Source: an uncultured Clostridia bacterium
GTDB taxonomy: Bacteria; Bacillota; Clostridia; Christensenellales; UBA1242
Reading direction: 5' to 3'
Assembly: GCA_937992055.1 (NCBI GenBank)
Contig: CALKLQ010000004.1
Coordinates: 1 to 64,000 of the forward strand
DNA length: 64,000 nucleotides
A program made the position numbers and the translations under genes. Below, piece after piece: positions 45,858 through 55,679 of this stretch (its first letter is position 1; each line of letters starts with the position of its first letter). The notes below the pieces were generated by a model, which made no database searches, was not told where the DNA came from, and saw nothing but the letters and a program-made list of their open reading frames with translations.

Positions 45858-46799
45858 TTATCTTAAAATATTAAAAATCAACATATAAAATGCATTTAGA
45901 AGGGGAAGTTCGCCCATTTTTATTTTATAATCAACCTCCTCGCAAAGATACATTATTTTTTTAAGTGCAACTGTTTGAAATTTGGTTGCATTCTGTCTGG
46001 CTTTTGATATTGCAAAAGGTTTTACACCAAGTCTAGATGCGAGTTCTTGGTCATTCAATGTGCTTGTTTTTGCTAAAAACATTCTTCTGATGTTTGAGTA
46101 GATTAAGGCTAAAATTGAATTTAAATCTTGTTTTGATTCTAGCATTTTTTTAATTTGAACAAATGCCTTGTCATTTTGTTTTTGAACTAAAAAACCTATT
46201 AGTGAAAAAACTTCAAATTCCTCGTTTGACTTTACAACTTGTTCTATGTCTTCTAGCTCAATAGTTTGTTTCGAGGAATAACTAATCAGTTTGATAAGCT
46301 CGTTATTTAATTTTGACAAGTTATTGTCACATTTCAAAATGAGATTTTTACATGCTTCAACAGTAATCATTTTATTGTATTTTTTTAATTTGTTGAAAAT
46401 CATATTTTGCTGTTCTTGAATGGAAAATTCATTTTGTAAATATATCGCATTTTTTAAATTAGTAAAATCATTATTGGCGTCCAAAATCAAAAGTGTGGTG
46501 GATGGGTTAGGATTTTCTAGATATTTTTTTAATTCATCAAATTTATTTAATCTAACATTTTTTAAAACAACCATACGCTTGTTTGAAATAAAAGGAAGTT
46601 GGGCACAGGTTGCCAAAAACAAATTGTAATCAAAGTTTTCTTCATCAAAAAGGTTGTAATTTAATTCTTCATATTCTAGCGAGATAGCCTTTTTTAAAAT
46701 TTTTAAAGTAAGGTTTTGCAGGTAAAAATCATTGCTACAAAGAATATAGCAATTAGCCGTGTCATTTGTTATGTTTGTCAACTTTAATTTAGGCTCCAT
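45858..46799 (-). CDS. holA: DNA polymerase III delta subunit
   Basis: The 313-residue clamp-loader delta subunit opens the sliding clamp. Family pattern: CYILCSNDFYLQNLTLKILKKAI at the N-terminus, ATCAQLPFISNKRMVVLKNV, the AAA+-like middle, and the C-terminal LYSNIRRMFLAKTS...LGVKPFAISKARQNA domain. Like other delta subunits it lacks a Walker A. It overlaps comEC by 16 bases; the comEC-holA order is conserved in Bacillota. Confidence 0.92.
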   Translation of the reverse strand: MEPKLKLTNITNDTANCYILCSNDFYLQNLTLKILKKAISLEYEELNYNLFDEENFDYNLFLATCAQLPFISNKRMVVLKNVRLNKFDELKKYLENPNPSTTLLILDANNDFTNLKNAIYLQNEFSIQEQQNMIFNKLKKYNKMITVEACKNLILKCDNNLSKLNNELIKLISYSSKQTIELEDIEQVVKSNEEFEVFSLIGFLVQKQNDKAFVQIKKMLESKQDLNSILALIYSNIRRMFLAKTSTLNDQELASRLGVKPFAISKARQNATKFQTVALKKIMYLCEEVDYKIKMGELPLLNAFYMLIFNILR

Positions 46800-48850
46800 A
46801 TCCTTTTTAAATCTCCATTTTTAAGATTGAATATCCAATTGTTTAGATCTTGTGTTTCCTCTTGTGGCATGACAAGAGAACTTTGACTAACTCTATAATC
46901 CACATTTGTTATTGAGAGAGCATATTGAGAGTTTAACAATATATTAACATTGTCAATGTAATAATTCAAAATTTCTTCATCAATTTGTTCCAACTTGTCA
47001 TTGACATACATAATCTTATATCCATCAATTTCAATTTCTATGGCCACTGGTTTTGTGCGAGTTATAACATATTTCACATTTAAGTTTTTCCCGCTATAAT
47101 CTTCACCAAAATGAATCACCTTGTCCACATCATAATCATCATAAAAATTGTTCAGTAGTTCGTTTTCGCTTTCTGTTGGCATTATTACATAATCAACTGT
47201 TTTAATTCTGCCTCTTTTTAAAAATTTTACCAATTGTTCAATATCTTTAAAGTCGCCAATTAAGATTGATTGATTGTTAGATATTATGAGAGAATACTGG
47301 CTATTGTTGTTGTCAACTTGCATTATGTTAAGGTTGTCATATTTTTTAGGAAGTCCTAGCAAGATTCCATAAATCAAGGAAAAGATAAAGAGGGCGGAAC
47401 AAACAATTGTTTTATATGTTTTTTGCATCATAACAAATCCGCTTACAATAAACATGCCAATGTAAAAACTTATTATTCCAGCAAAATCAAGGGCTACTAG
47501 ATTTATAACAGAGGAGCTTACGTTAGCGATTAATTTTGTAATTTTGATAATTATGGAAAGCAACCAGTGTACTGGTGTCAAAAATATTCCCAAAGCTGGA
47601 ATGATTAAGGTGCAAATAATCAGTATTACAAGCATGACAAAGGCAACTTGAAAAAGCGGGATACAAATGAAGTTGGTCACAACCGAAAGAAGGGAAACAC
47701 TTGTGTAGTATTTAGCAATAAAAGGAAGTATTCCAATTTGCACGCAAATTGTGAGAGCGAGTGGACTTGAAACAAACTTTGGCAGCTTTAGTTTTGCAAA
47801 AAGGGCTTGAGTGGGTTTTGCCAGTAATGCAATGCAAAGCACACTCATAAAACTCAGTTGGAAACCTGCGTCAAAAACAGACATGGGGCGAATTAACAAT
47901 ATCACAATACCAGAAAGTGAAAGAGAATTTAAAATATCATATTGTCTTCCTAAAGCAGCTGCAGAAAGCATGACAATGCTCATTACGGTAGCTCGTACAA
48001 CTGAGGGAGAGAAGTTACAAAGATAACAATAAAAAAGCAGTACAACAGAAGCAACCAAAAGCCTAACCCATGGTTTGGCTTTTAATCTATTTAAAATGAA
48101 ATTGACAACACCTATTAAAAATCCAACATGCAAACCAGATACCGCTAACGCATGCGCGATGCCGGAAACTCTGAAAGATTCTGAAATTTCTTTGTCCAAA
48201 CTGGACTTATCTCCAAAGAGCATGCTGTATGCCAGGTTTGCACTTTCTTTTGGCATGTTTTTTAATAACAAGTTTTTAACGCTTTGTCTAAAACTTTCAC
48301 CAATGGTGAGTTTTGTGGTTGTGGATAGGGTTATGTCATCATTATCTATTTTGCAAAAGTAAGGGGCTCCGTTTTTATATGCAAAGCTAGAATATTCCCC
48401 CAAAGAAAATTGAGTTATGGTTTCTATTTCGCCAATAAATTCTATTTGGGTTCCAAGGTCAAGCTCTGTCCCGCTAATAGTAGCTGTAATATTTTTTTCG
48501 TTATCCCCATTAATTTTCACATTTGTCAAAACCACTCTTTGATAACCAACGTAACTTTGGACATTGCTGACTCTTCCACTTATGGTTTGTTCGCCAACGA
48601 ATATCTTTCCTTCAAAATTGTTGTAACCTATTAAAAAAGTGCAAATGCCAAGAATAAAAGCCAGGCAAACACAAGCAAACTTTTTTACTGCTTTTCGTTT
48701 TATGGAAATCAAGGCAAAAATTAAAATGGAACCAACAAAAAAAATTATATGAAAAATACTTCCAGATAAAAGTTCGTTAGCAAAAAATATTGCCAACGCA
48801 AATGTTACAAAACAAAAAAATAGTATTCTGAAATTAATTATTTTTTTCAT
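46784..48850 (-). CDS. comEC: ComEC/Rec2 family competence protein
   Basis: The 688-residue polytopic protein forms the DNA-uptake channel. It has an N-terminal DUF4131 region with two to three membrane segments and an OB-like domain (ISGRVSNVQSYVGYQRVVL). The competence domain starts at GIAHALAVSGLHVGFLIG (about 230) with many helices. A C-terminal metallo-beta-lactamase-like domain starts near LNIMQVDNNNSQY (about 510). There the usual THxHxDH-type metal motif is replaced by MPTESENEL, so the nuclease site looks lost. comEA was not seen nearby. Confidence 0.9.
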   Translation of the reverse strand: MKKIINFRILFFCFVTFALAIFFANELLSGSIFHIIFFVGSILIFALISIKRKAVKKFACVCLAFILGICTFLIGYNNFEGKIFVGEQTISGRVSNVQSYVGYQRVVLTNVKINGDNEKNITATISGTELDLGTQIEFIGEIETITQFSLGEYSSFAYKNGAPYFCKIDNDDITLSTTTKLTIGESFRQSVKNLLLKNMPKESANLAYSMLFGDKSSLDKEISESFRVSGIAHALAVSGLHVGFLIGVVNFILNRLKAKPWVRLLVASVVLLFYCYLCNFSPSVVRATVMSIVMLSAAALGRQYDILNSLSLSGIVILLIRPMSVFDAGFQLSFMSVLCIALLAKPTQALFAKLKLPKFVSSPLALTICVQIGILPFIAKYYTSVSLLSVVTNFICIPLFQVAFVMLVILIICTLIIPALGIFLTPVHWLLSIIIKITKLIANVSSSVINLVALDFAGIISFYIGMFIVSGFVMMQKTYKTIVCSALFIFSLIYGILLGLPKKYDNLNIMQVDNNNSQYSLIISNNQSILIGDFKDIEQLVKFLKRGRIKTVDYVIMPTESENELLNNFYDDYDVDKVIHFGEDYSGKNLNVKYVITRTKPVAIEIEIDGYKIMYVNDKLEQIDEEILNYYIDNVNILLNSQYALSITNVDYRVSQSSLVMPQEETQDLNNWIFNLKNGDLKRIWSLN

Positions 48851-48939
48851 ATTTTTTAAGTTTTAAAAATATTTTTTTAAAGCACAGAGCTTTTGCATTT
48901 AATTGTAACACAATTTTTAAACAAATAACAAATATTAAC

Positions 48940-49058
48940 AAAACTTTTGTCTTACGCCTTTAAACTCATTCAAGGAAAACTGATGTTAATAACAAAACTA
49001 AATCTGCCTTAGCGGTCAAATATAATGCGATAGCAATAAAAATGTGGGTGAAACAAAT
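48940..49058 (-). repeat. dispersed hairpin repeat, family 1, copy C (degenerate)
   Basis: Matches to copies A and B are recognisable but decayed: CTTTTGTCT, CGCCTTTA, CTCATTCAAG, AAAACTGATGTT, GCGATAGCAATAA and AATGTGGGTGA in the same order. The element lies between the comEC start and the membrane-protein gene at 49226. Strand is given only as a convention; it reads in the plus direction like copy A. Confidence 0.6.
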
Positions 49059-49225
49059 AAAACAACATTATTGTTTAATATTCTAAAAAAACCTAGTTTA
49101 ATAATTATTATTTTAAAAATAGACATAATAATTAAAATATATAAAAAACTACAAATTAATTTAAAATTAAATTGTTTGACAATAAAAAAAAGATATTGCA
49201 TAATAATTAAAAATAAAGGTTTTAA

Positions 49226-50284
49226 ATGGAAAAAAATCAGGAAAAAGAGGTTAAAAAAACAATTGATGGCAAACCCTTGCCATCTCTTCCTCCACGTCCT
49301 CCCAAAAAGCCGGAACAGAACCTAGAAAAAAAACAAATTGATGAGTCTTTGCCAAATGCTGAGAATAATGTTAATTTAACAGAAAATAAAGAAAATGATA
49401 AACTAAAAAAGGAAAATTCAAAAAATAAAAGATCTAACAAAAAACTATATTTGATTTTATCGCTCTGCCTTGCCTTAGTTTTGGTTTTTGCAGTTGGAAT
49501 TTGGCTAGGAATATATATTAAAAATGGAAAAACTTTGCTTCTTCCAGAAAATTATAATTTAGAGGTTTTAGAAATTAATGACAAAACCTATCTAATGTTT
49601 GACCAAATTGAGGGTGTTGAAAAATATATTTTCAATATACAAGCTGACGAGGAAAGGGTGGAAATTGTCAGTGAAAAAAATATAATTGATGTAAGTACAT
49701 ACTTTAATCAGGAAAAATCTTTTAAAATAAGTGTCAGAATACAAGGGAAAAGTGAACGCTCTCGTAGCGAACAATCAAAACAATTGATTTATGAGGGCGG
49801 GGTAAAATTATTAGCTCCAACTATTTCCTATTATGCTCAAAACAACCAGTTGATGTTTGAAAAGGTTGAAAATGCTGATGAATATGACATCTATTATATA
49901 AAAGAAAATCAAGTTAATTGTTTTAACGTCACCTCTAATGAATCACTTGTGAAAGTAAATTGTGATTTTGAAAAGGGGAATTATCTTGTATTTGTAGTCG
50001 CAAAAAATTCTTCAAGTGGGGTTATAAGTAAAGCTTCAAATTTAGTGCAAATTGTTTTAACGGATATCCAACTTCCCGTTGTTTGGTTACAAGATGAAGT
50101 TTTGTTTGTAAGTTTAACTCAACTTTGTGATATAGAAATTCAGATTGGTGAACAAATTTATTTTTATAGACCTCAAGAATTGGAATGTCAAATCGACTTA
50201 ACTATTTTTAATGTTTCGCTTTCAGGAAATGTCAGTGTTCGTTTAGTTTGTGATGGCAAAATAACTCAATGGGTCACTGTATAA
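49226..50284 (+). CDS. hypothetical membrane protein
   Basis: The 352-residue product begins with about 70 charged residues containing a proline-rich patch (LPSLPPRPPKKPEQ). A membrane helix (about 74-96) follows, then an outer region of about 255 residues. The outer part contains two or three repeats with YxFN/YDIYY and SKASNLVQI patterns, suggesting fibronectin-like beta domains. AAAGG lies seven bases before the ATG. The cytoplasmic proline patch may bind a partner; no family recognised. It is followed by a terminator. Confidence 0.7.
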   Translation: MEKNQEKEVKKTIDGKPLPSLPPRPPKKPEQNLEKKQIDESLPNAENNVNLTENKENDKLKKENSKNKRSNKKLYLILSLCLALVLVFAVGIWLGIYIKNGKTLLLPENYNLEVLEINDKTYLMFDQIEGVEKYIFNIQADEERVEIVSEKNIIDVSTYFNQEKSFKISVRIQGKSERSRSEQSKQLIYEGGVKLLAPTISYYAQNNQLMFEKVENADEYDIYYIKENQVNCFNVTSNESLVKVNCDFEKGNYLVFVVAKNSSSGVISKASNLVQIVLTDIQLPVVWLQDEVLFVSLTQLCDIEIQIGEQIYFYRPQELECQIDLTIFNVSLSGNVSVRLVCDGKITQWVTV

Positions 50285-50340
50285 TCTAAATTAAATTTTT
50301 TTTGCACAGTTACAAACTTTTAACAATATCTTAAATCTTA

Positions 50341-50378
50341 AAAGTACTTTAACAAGAAATGTTAAGGTACTTTTTTAT
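50341..50378 (+). terminator. Rho-independent terminator
   Basis: AAAGTACTTTAAC (50341-50353) pairs with GTTAAGGTACTTT (50361-50373) with one mismatch, followed by T. Confidence 0.8.
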
Positions 50379-50427
50379 TTTAAATTGCTTAAAACTTCCA
50401 ATACCGGCAAAAATCATTGAATTTTTA

Positions 50428-50456
50428 TTGAAAATATTGCCGATGTAGGCTATAAT
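50428..50456 (+). promoter_or_regulatory. sigma-A promoter for fic
   Basis: TTGAAA (50428-50433) and TATAAT (50451-50456) are exactly 17 bases apart; AGGGAG (50463-50468) and the ATG at 50476 follow. The leader is very short. Confidence 0.8.
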
Positions 50457-50475
50457 TATTATAGGGAGATTATAA

Positions 50476-51363
50476 ATGGCATTTTTATCTGTAGCAGAAA
50501 TAGCTAAAAAATGGAAGATTAGTGAAAGGTCTGTTCGAAATTATTGTGCTCAAGGACGCATTGCAGGAGCATTCTTAACGGGAAAAACTTGGAATATTCC
50601 CGAAGATGCATTAAAACCAAATAGAGCTTCAAATAAAGTTTTTAGCGACAATACACTTTTAAATATCTTAAAAGAAGAAAAAGATATGCAACTAAAAGGT
50701 GGAATATATCATAAAACCCAAATTGCTTTGACTTACAATTCAAATCATATTGAAGGTAGCACTTTAACAGAAGACCAAACTAGGCTAATTTTTGAAACAA
50801 ACACTATTGGAGAAACTGCTGGTGTTAAGGTTGATGATATAGTTGAAACTAACAATCACTTTAAGTGCGTAGATATGGTTATTGACAATGCTAAAAAAGA
50901 ATTGTCAGAAAAGTTTATAAAAGAGCTTCATTTTACATTAAAAATAGGAACAAGTGACAGTTTGAAACCCTGGTTTAAAGTTGGCGATTATAAAGCTAAA
51001 CCAAATGAAGTTGGTGGCAACGAAACTTGTCAACCAGAAAAAGTCGCAGAAGAAATGAAAAAACTTTTAACAACTTACAATTCTATTGAAAATAAATCGA
51101 TTGAAACAATACTAGAATTCCATAAACAGTTTGAATCGATCCACCCATTTCAAGATGGTAATGGCAGGGTAGGAAGACTTATAATGTTTAAAGAATGTCT
51201 TGCGAATAATATTGTTCCATTTATCATAGAAGATGAACTAAAATATTTCTATTATCGAGGATTAAAAGAATGGGATGACGAACATGGCTTTTTGATAGAT
51301 ACATGCTTAACAGCTCAAGATAAATATAAAAAATACTTAGATTATTTTAAAATAAAATATTAG
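50476..51363 (+). CDS. Fic/DOC family protein with N-terminal HTH
   Basis: The 295-residue protein starts with an excisionase/MerR-like HTH (FLSVAEIAKKWKISERSVRN, about 3-22). The Fic fold follows with the complete active motif HPFQDGNGRVGR (about 223-234). Upstream, SNHIEG (about 89-94) matches the inhibitory (S/T)xxxE(G/N) helix, so this is a self-inhibited class II AMP-transferase type. It is alone in its transcript, so no separate antitoxin is expected. The target is unknown. Confidence 0.92.
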   Translation: MAFLSVAEIAKKWKISERSVRNYCAQGRIAGAFLTGKTWNIPEDALKPNRASNKVFSDNTLLNILKEEKDMQLKGGIYHKTQIALTYNSNHIEGSTLTEDQTRLIFETNTIGETAGVKVDDIVETNNHFKCVDMVIDNAKKELSEKFIKELHFTLKIGTSDSLKPWFKVGDYKAKPNEVGGNETCQPEKVAEEMKKLLTTYNSIENKSIETILEFHKQFESIHPFQDGNGRVGRLIMFKECLANNIVPFIIEDELKYFYYRGLKEWDDEHGFLIDTCLTAQDKYKKYLDYFKIKY

Positions 51364-51623
51364 TTTAAAAATACAAAAAGAAAAAGAAAAAAGTATTGAA
51401 TTGTTCTTTGTGAGTTTGTAAACAAGATTAAAGAATAGGTTTAACAATAGAATTTCATTATTTGCTTTAATCATTTTTTTAAATATGCAAAAGATAGTGT
51501 TAAGAGCAGAACAAAAGAAATTATAGACGAGTCAAGAAGAATTTATAGATGATGTTGCAATTTATACGATTGAAAGTGTCTTCAAATTTTTAAAAAAAAG
51601 TGTCTTTTATAATATTAACTATA

Positions 51624-51757
51624 AGAAGTAAAATGTTCGCCTCACTCACATTTATTATTGCTATCGCAATATGCTTGATTGCTCAAGCACTTCCCTTTTG
51701 AATAAACATCAGTTTTTCTTGAATGAGCCTAAAGGCGCTTTCAGACAAAACTTCCGA
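51624..51757 (-). repeat. dispersed hairpin repeat, family 1, copy B
   Basis: The reverse complement runs TCGGAAGTTTTGTCTGAAAG ... AACATTTTACTTC and matches copy A (42791-42925) with only scattered changes. The stems GCTTGAGCAATCAAGC and ATTGCGATAGCAAT keep pairing. The 51364-51623 stretch before it has a run of broken frames (for example VAIYTIESVFKFLKK) that may be a decayed gene, not identified. Confidence 0.8.
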
Positions 51758-51819
51758 TATAAAAAATCATTTTTAGACAAAAAGTATATATTTTATTAAA
51801 TTGCGCAACCTTAACACAA

Positions 51820-53253
51820 ATGGAAGATTTGGAGCAAAGGGTTAAAAAAATTAAAAAGAAACTCAAGGATAATAAAGATGTTGTGTCCAGATTTTTTGAT
51901 GTGGCAAACACCAAACTAGCTCTAGTATTTTTGAAAAGTATGATAAATAACAAGCTTTTCATTGAGGGAATTGCAAATAAAATAACAGAATATTCTGAAA
52001 AAGAGATAACACTAGAGCAGTTGAGGGCGCAGATAGTTTGCATTGAAGAGATTGAGGAGGTAGATGAAAAAGAGGCTCCAGAAAGTATTCTTGTTGGAAA
52101 GGTTTGCATACTTCTTGAAAACAGCCAAAAAATTTTGGCGGTAGACATTGAGGAATATCCAACAAGAACGCCGGCAGAGCCTCCAACTTCTGCTGTAATT
52201 CAAGGACCTAGAGAGGGATTTACCGAAAGCATAAAAATCAATATTTCCATGATAAGAAAAAGATTCCCAACAAATGACCTTAAAATTCAAGACCTAAAGG
52301 TTGGAAGATACACTAAAACAAAAGTTATGGTGGTTTATCTGGATAGCATCGCGGATAAAAAGGTGGTCAAAGAGGTTGTAAACAAAATCAAAAAGATTGA
52401 TATTGATGGAGTTGTCGACAGTTATAACATTTTAGAATTTTTACAATATAAGCCCAATTCAATTTTTAAGCAGGTTGGAAGTGCGGAAAAACCAGATATT
52501 GTGGCAGGTAGAATGCTGGAGGGAAGGGTGGCTATCATTGTGGATGGTTCACCAACTGTTTTGACCATACCTTTCATTTTTTTGGAAGATGTGCAAAATA
52601 GTAATGATTATTACACAAATCATCATTACGTGTCTTTTATTAGAATTATTAGAACTTTGGGTATTTTGACAGCCACAATTGCTCCTGGAGTATTTATTTC
52701 GCTCAGACTGTATCACTATAAAATTACTCCCTTAAAGTTTTTAATAACGATTGCAAACAGCACTCAAGGTTTGCCTTTTACTCCGCTCATAGAGCTTATT
52801 TTCATACTTTTGCTTTTTCACATACTCTATGAGGTGAGTTTGCGGTTGCCTAGATATTTAGGTCTTGCAACTTCCATTGTGGGAGCCTTGATTTTGGGAG
52901 ATACTGGAGTTAAGGCAGGATTAATTTCTCCTCCTGGAGTTATCATAATTGCGATGAGTGTAATTTCGGTCTACACGGTTCCTGACCAGGCCCCACAGCT
53001 TACACTTATGCGTATTATATTTTTGATTCTAGGTGGCACCTTGGGAATTTTAGGGGTTGTTGGTGGAATGATTTACTTTGTAAACTACATGAATTCTCTA
53101 AATGAGTATACCGCTCCCTATCTTGCCCCCTTTTCTCCAAGTGTTCACAACGACTTTAAGGATGGACTTTTTAAGGCAAATATCACAGAAATGTATGACC
53201 GGCCAAAATCTTTTAGCCAAAAAAATACTAAGAGGTTGAGCGATGATAAATGA
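51820..53253 (+). CDS. gerKA: spore germination protein GerKA/GerAA family
   Basis: The 477-residue A subunit of a nutrient germinant receptor lies in the spore inner membrane. The N-terminal soluble domain (about 1-250) contains GPREGFTESIKINISMIRKR and a later GRVAIIVDGSPTVLTIPF; four to six membrane helices follow (about 275-450) with the family segment FTPLIELIFILLLFHILYE. No SD is evident before the ATG. It overlaps gerKB by 11 bases. The subtype (K versus A) cannot be told apart from sequence alone. Confidence 0.92.
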   Translation: MEDLEQRVKKIKKKLKDNKDVVSRFFDVANTKLALVFLKSMINNKLFIEGIANKITEYSEKEITLEQLRAQIVCIEEIEEVDEKEAPESILVGKVCILLENSQKILAVDIEEYPTRTPAEPPTSAVIQGPREGFTESIKINISMIRKRFPTNDLKIQDLKVGRYTKTKVMVVYLDSIADKKVVKEVVNKIKKIDIDGVVDSYNILEFLQYKPNSIFKQVGSAEKPDIVAGRMLEGRVAIIVDGSPTVLTIPFIFLEDVQNSNDYYTNHHYVSFIRIIRTLGILTATIAPGVFISLRLYHYKITPLKFLITIANSTQGLPFTPLIELIFILLLFHILYEVSLRLPRYLGLATSIVGALILGDTGVKAGLISPPGVIIIAMSVISVYTVPDQAPQLTLMRIIFLILGGTLGILGVVGGMIYFVNYMNSLNEYTAPYLAPFSPSVHNDFKDGLFKANITEMYDRPKSFSQKNTKRLSDDK

Positions 53254-54328
53254 AATAAATGTAAAGCAAACAGGAATTTTGATGAGTATAGTTATGCTTG
53301 CAGATAAATTTGTAATTTTGCCGTCTTTGACATTTTATAAGGCAGGTTTTGCAGGTATTTTTGTTACAATCTTTTTGCTAAGCCTTGATTTGCTAATATT
53401 TTATCTGATTATTAAGTTTAAAGAAAGGCATCAAGATAGCAAAGTTGACCAGGTTTTAGTCAATAGTGTTGGTAAGTTTTTTACTAAGTTGGTATACATT
53501 ATTCTTTTTGCATATTTTTTAATGCGAATTCTGTTATTGCTCAACGAAAATTTTACCTTTTTAAAAGACTTGGTGTACGAAGATGCTTCATTTTTTTTGT
53601 TCATACTTTGTTTGCTTCCAGTTGTCAATGCAATGACCTTCACTGGACTTCGTTCAATGGGTAGAAGTGCACAATTTTTTTATTGGTTTGTTGTTGCGGG
53701 ACTTATCATAAGTATGATGGCGGGAGTATTTTCTTCTAGTTTTAATTTGCCTACCATTAAATTTAATAAGCAAATGTTATCAGCTCCTTTAAAGCTTTGC
53801 TTTTGGTTTTCTGATTATCTTTTCTTTTTCTTGATTGTTGATAAGATTAAGCTTGAAAAAAATTATGGAACAACTATTATGCGCTATTTGATTTTTACCG
53901 CGGTTCTTCTTGTTGTTTTAAACCTAATATTTGTTGGTCTTCATGACGTTGATACCTTCATTTATAAAGGTGCACTCGCAGATATTATTCAGTTTAGTTC
54001 AATAAGTCCTGGCATAGGAAAGATTGACATCGTGGCGGTTTTGACCAAAATGTTTGTTATCTACTTTCAGTTTGGGGTCATGTTTTATTGCTTGAAAGAG
54101 GCATTGAACAATATAGTTGGAAATTTAAACATTTATCATTCCATAATTTTATTAGATTTCATAATTTTAAGTATTGAATATTTTTGTCTTGTTACCATGG
54201 AGAAAATTGTTGAACTGAGTTTGACCACTTTTAATTTGATAACTTTAGCATTTTTGGCCATTTTGCTTGCAATCTTCCTTTTTACACGTTTAAAGCAAAA
54301 AAGGAGGGGCTATGAAAAAATTTATTAA
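53243..54328 (+). CDS. gerKB: spore germination permease GerKB/GerAB family
   Basis: The 361-residue APC-type permease-like B subunit has about ten hydrophobic segments; in this family it binds the germinant. N-terminal pattern: VKQTGILMSIVMLADKFVILPS. Its start overlaps the gerKA stop with AGAGG just upstream, and its end overlaps gerKC by 17 bases, so the three genes are coupled. Confidence 0.9.
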   Translation: MINEINVKQTGILMSIVMLADKFVILPSLTFYKAGFAGIFVTIFLLSLDLLIFYLIIKFKERHQDSKVDQVLVNSVGKFFTKLVYIILFAYFLMRILLLLNENFTFLKDLVYEDASFFLFILCLLPVVNAMTFTGLRSMGRSAQFFYWFVVAGLIISMMAGVFSSSFNLPTIKFNKQMLSAPLKLCFWFSDYLFFFLIVDKIKLEKNYGTTIMRYLIFTAVLLVVLNLIFVGLHDVDTFIYKGALADIIQFSSISPGIGKIDIVAVLTKMFVIYFQFGVMFYCLKEALNNIVGNLNIYHSIILLDFIILSIEYFCLVTMEKIVELSLTTFNLITLAFLAILLAIFLFTRLKQKRRGYEKIY

Positions 54329-55637
54329 TCACGTTTTTCAACGGCCTATTTTCGTGGTATTTTGCTTAATTCTTGTAATAATTTTGCCCTCAGCTTTGTT
54401 TAGAGAACCTGACAGTACAAGAAGATTGATAGTAACCGCACTTGCAGTGGATTTGGTTGAAGACGAAATAGAGATTTCCGCTCTTAGTTTTATCCCTGTG
54501 TCATCGACAACCTATCAGGAAAACTACAAGGTGTTTTCTGCAAAAGGAAGTTCGGTTTCAGAAGCCATTTCAAAGATAGGTCTTTACGTTGGAAAAACGG
54601 TGGCATTAACTCACACCGCGGTTGTAATTGTAAATCAGGAACTTGCAAGTAACGGAATTGTCAAATACATAGACCATCTAGCCAGAAGTAATGACATTTC
54701 AAATAAGACCGCCCTTTTGTGCACCGAAAAAAGTGCAAAAAACCTTTTACAAAAACTCAACGAACTTGATAGTTCCTCCGATCTTTCTGTACGAGATTTG
54801 GTTGCATTTAACACAAATAACATTTATTCAAAGACTTCAAATATAGGTTCATTTTATAGAGGTTATTTTTCACCTTCAGAGGTGTCAATGATAGGTTATT
54901 TAAAGTTGGCAGAAGAAGAGGGAATTGAACCTAATGACAATAGTGGCTCTGGCACCCAAGGCGGTTCAGGCTCACAAGGTGGCGGTGGAGCTCAAGGCGG
55001 AGGCGGTAGTCAAGGTGGCTCTGGCACCCAAGGCGGGGATAGTTCTCAGGGCGGCGGGGCATCACAAAATGGACAGGGTCAGCCAAACAGCAAAATCTTA
55101 AATGATGGAAGTGCCTGTGTGTTTAAAAAGGGGGAATTTATAACCATACTCTCTCCTGAACAAGTTTATCAATATAATTGGATTAACTCTAGTCAATATA
55201 AAAATATGTTCCAACTTTTTAATGTTACAGACGAGGTTTTTAAAAATGCAAATTTAACTTATAGAATTCAAGAAAAGAAGGAAAAATCCCAGGTAACTAT
55301 GAAAAATGGCAGGCCTGTATATGACAACTTTTTGTTCTTGAGCATGGAATTAGAAGAGGTTGAACAAGACAACTTGAAGAACAATGAACTTTTGCTATAT
55401 AAAAACTACTTTTCCGAAACAGTGAAGCTTTTGGCGCAAAATAAAATTAGAAGTGATTTCGCTAAAATATTAAACCTTGCGCGGGAATTAAAGATTGACA
55501 TTTTTGGAATTTATGATATGTTTGATTCCCAACATGAAAAAGAGTTTAAAGAGTTTTTAAAAACAATTGAGGATAGTGATAACTATCTTAGCTATGTTGA
55601 TATAAACCTTTATATTGAATTTTTGATTGTTTCATGA
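54312..55637 (+). CDS. gerKC: spore germination protein GerKC/GerAC family, atypical
   Basis: The 441-residue C subunit is normally a lipoprotein on the outer face of the spore inner membrane. The GerC fold is recognisable (STRRLIVTALAVDLVEDEIE, VALTHTAVVIVNQELASNGI, SDLSVRDLVAF, and the late ELLLYKNYFSETVKLLAQN). Two oddities: no lipobox cysteine follows the N-terminal hydrophobic helix (ILPSALFREPD), and residues about 209-258 are a Gly/Ser/Gln-rich low-complexity insert. AAGGAGG SD. Confidence 0.88.
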   Translation: MKKFINHVFQRPIFVVFCLILVIILPSALFREPDSTRRLIVTALAVDLVEDEIEISALSFIPVSSTTYQENYKVFSAKGSSVSEAISKIGLYVGKTVALTHTAVVIVNQELASNGIVKYIDHLARSNDISNKTALLCTEKSAKNLLQKLNELDSSSDLSVRDLVAFNTNNIYSKTSNIGSFYRGYFSPSEVSMIGYLKLAEEEGIEPNDNSGSGTQGGSGSQGGGGAQGGGGSQGGSGTQGGDSSQGGGASQNGQGQPNSKILNDGSACVFKKGEFITILSPEQVYQYNWINSSQYKNMFQLFNVTDEVFKNANLTYRIQEKKEKSQVTMKNGRPVYDNFLFLSMELEEVEQDNLKNNELLLYKNYFSETVKLLAQNKIRSDFAKILNLARELKIDIFGIYDMFDSQHEKEFKEFLKTIEDSDNYLSYVDINLYIEFLIVS

Positions 55638-55679
55638 ATAAAAGTCATAAAAGTAAGAAAACTAAGATAGAGGTGAATA

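Noticed and set aside
50476..51363. Toxin-antitoxin pair for the Fic protein
   Set aside because: No adjacent antitoxin gene; the inhibitory motif SNHIEG is inside the Fic protein itself.
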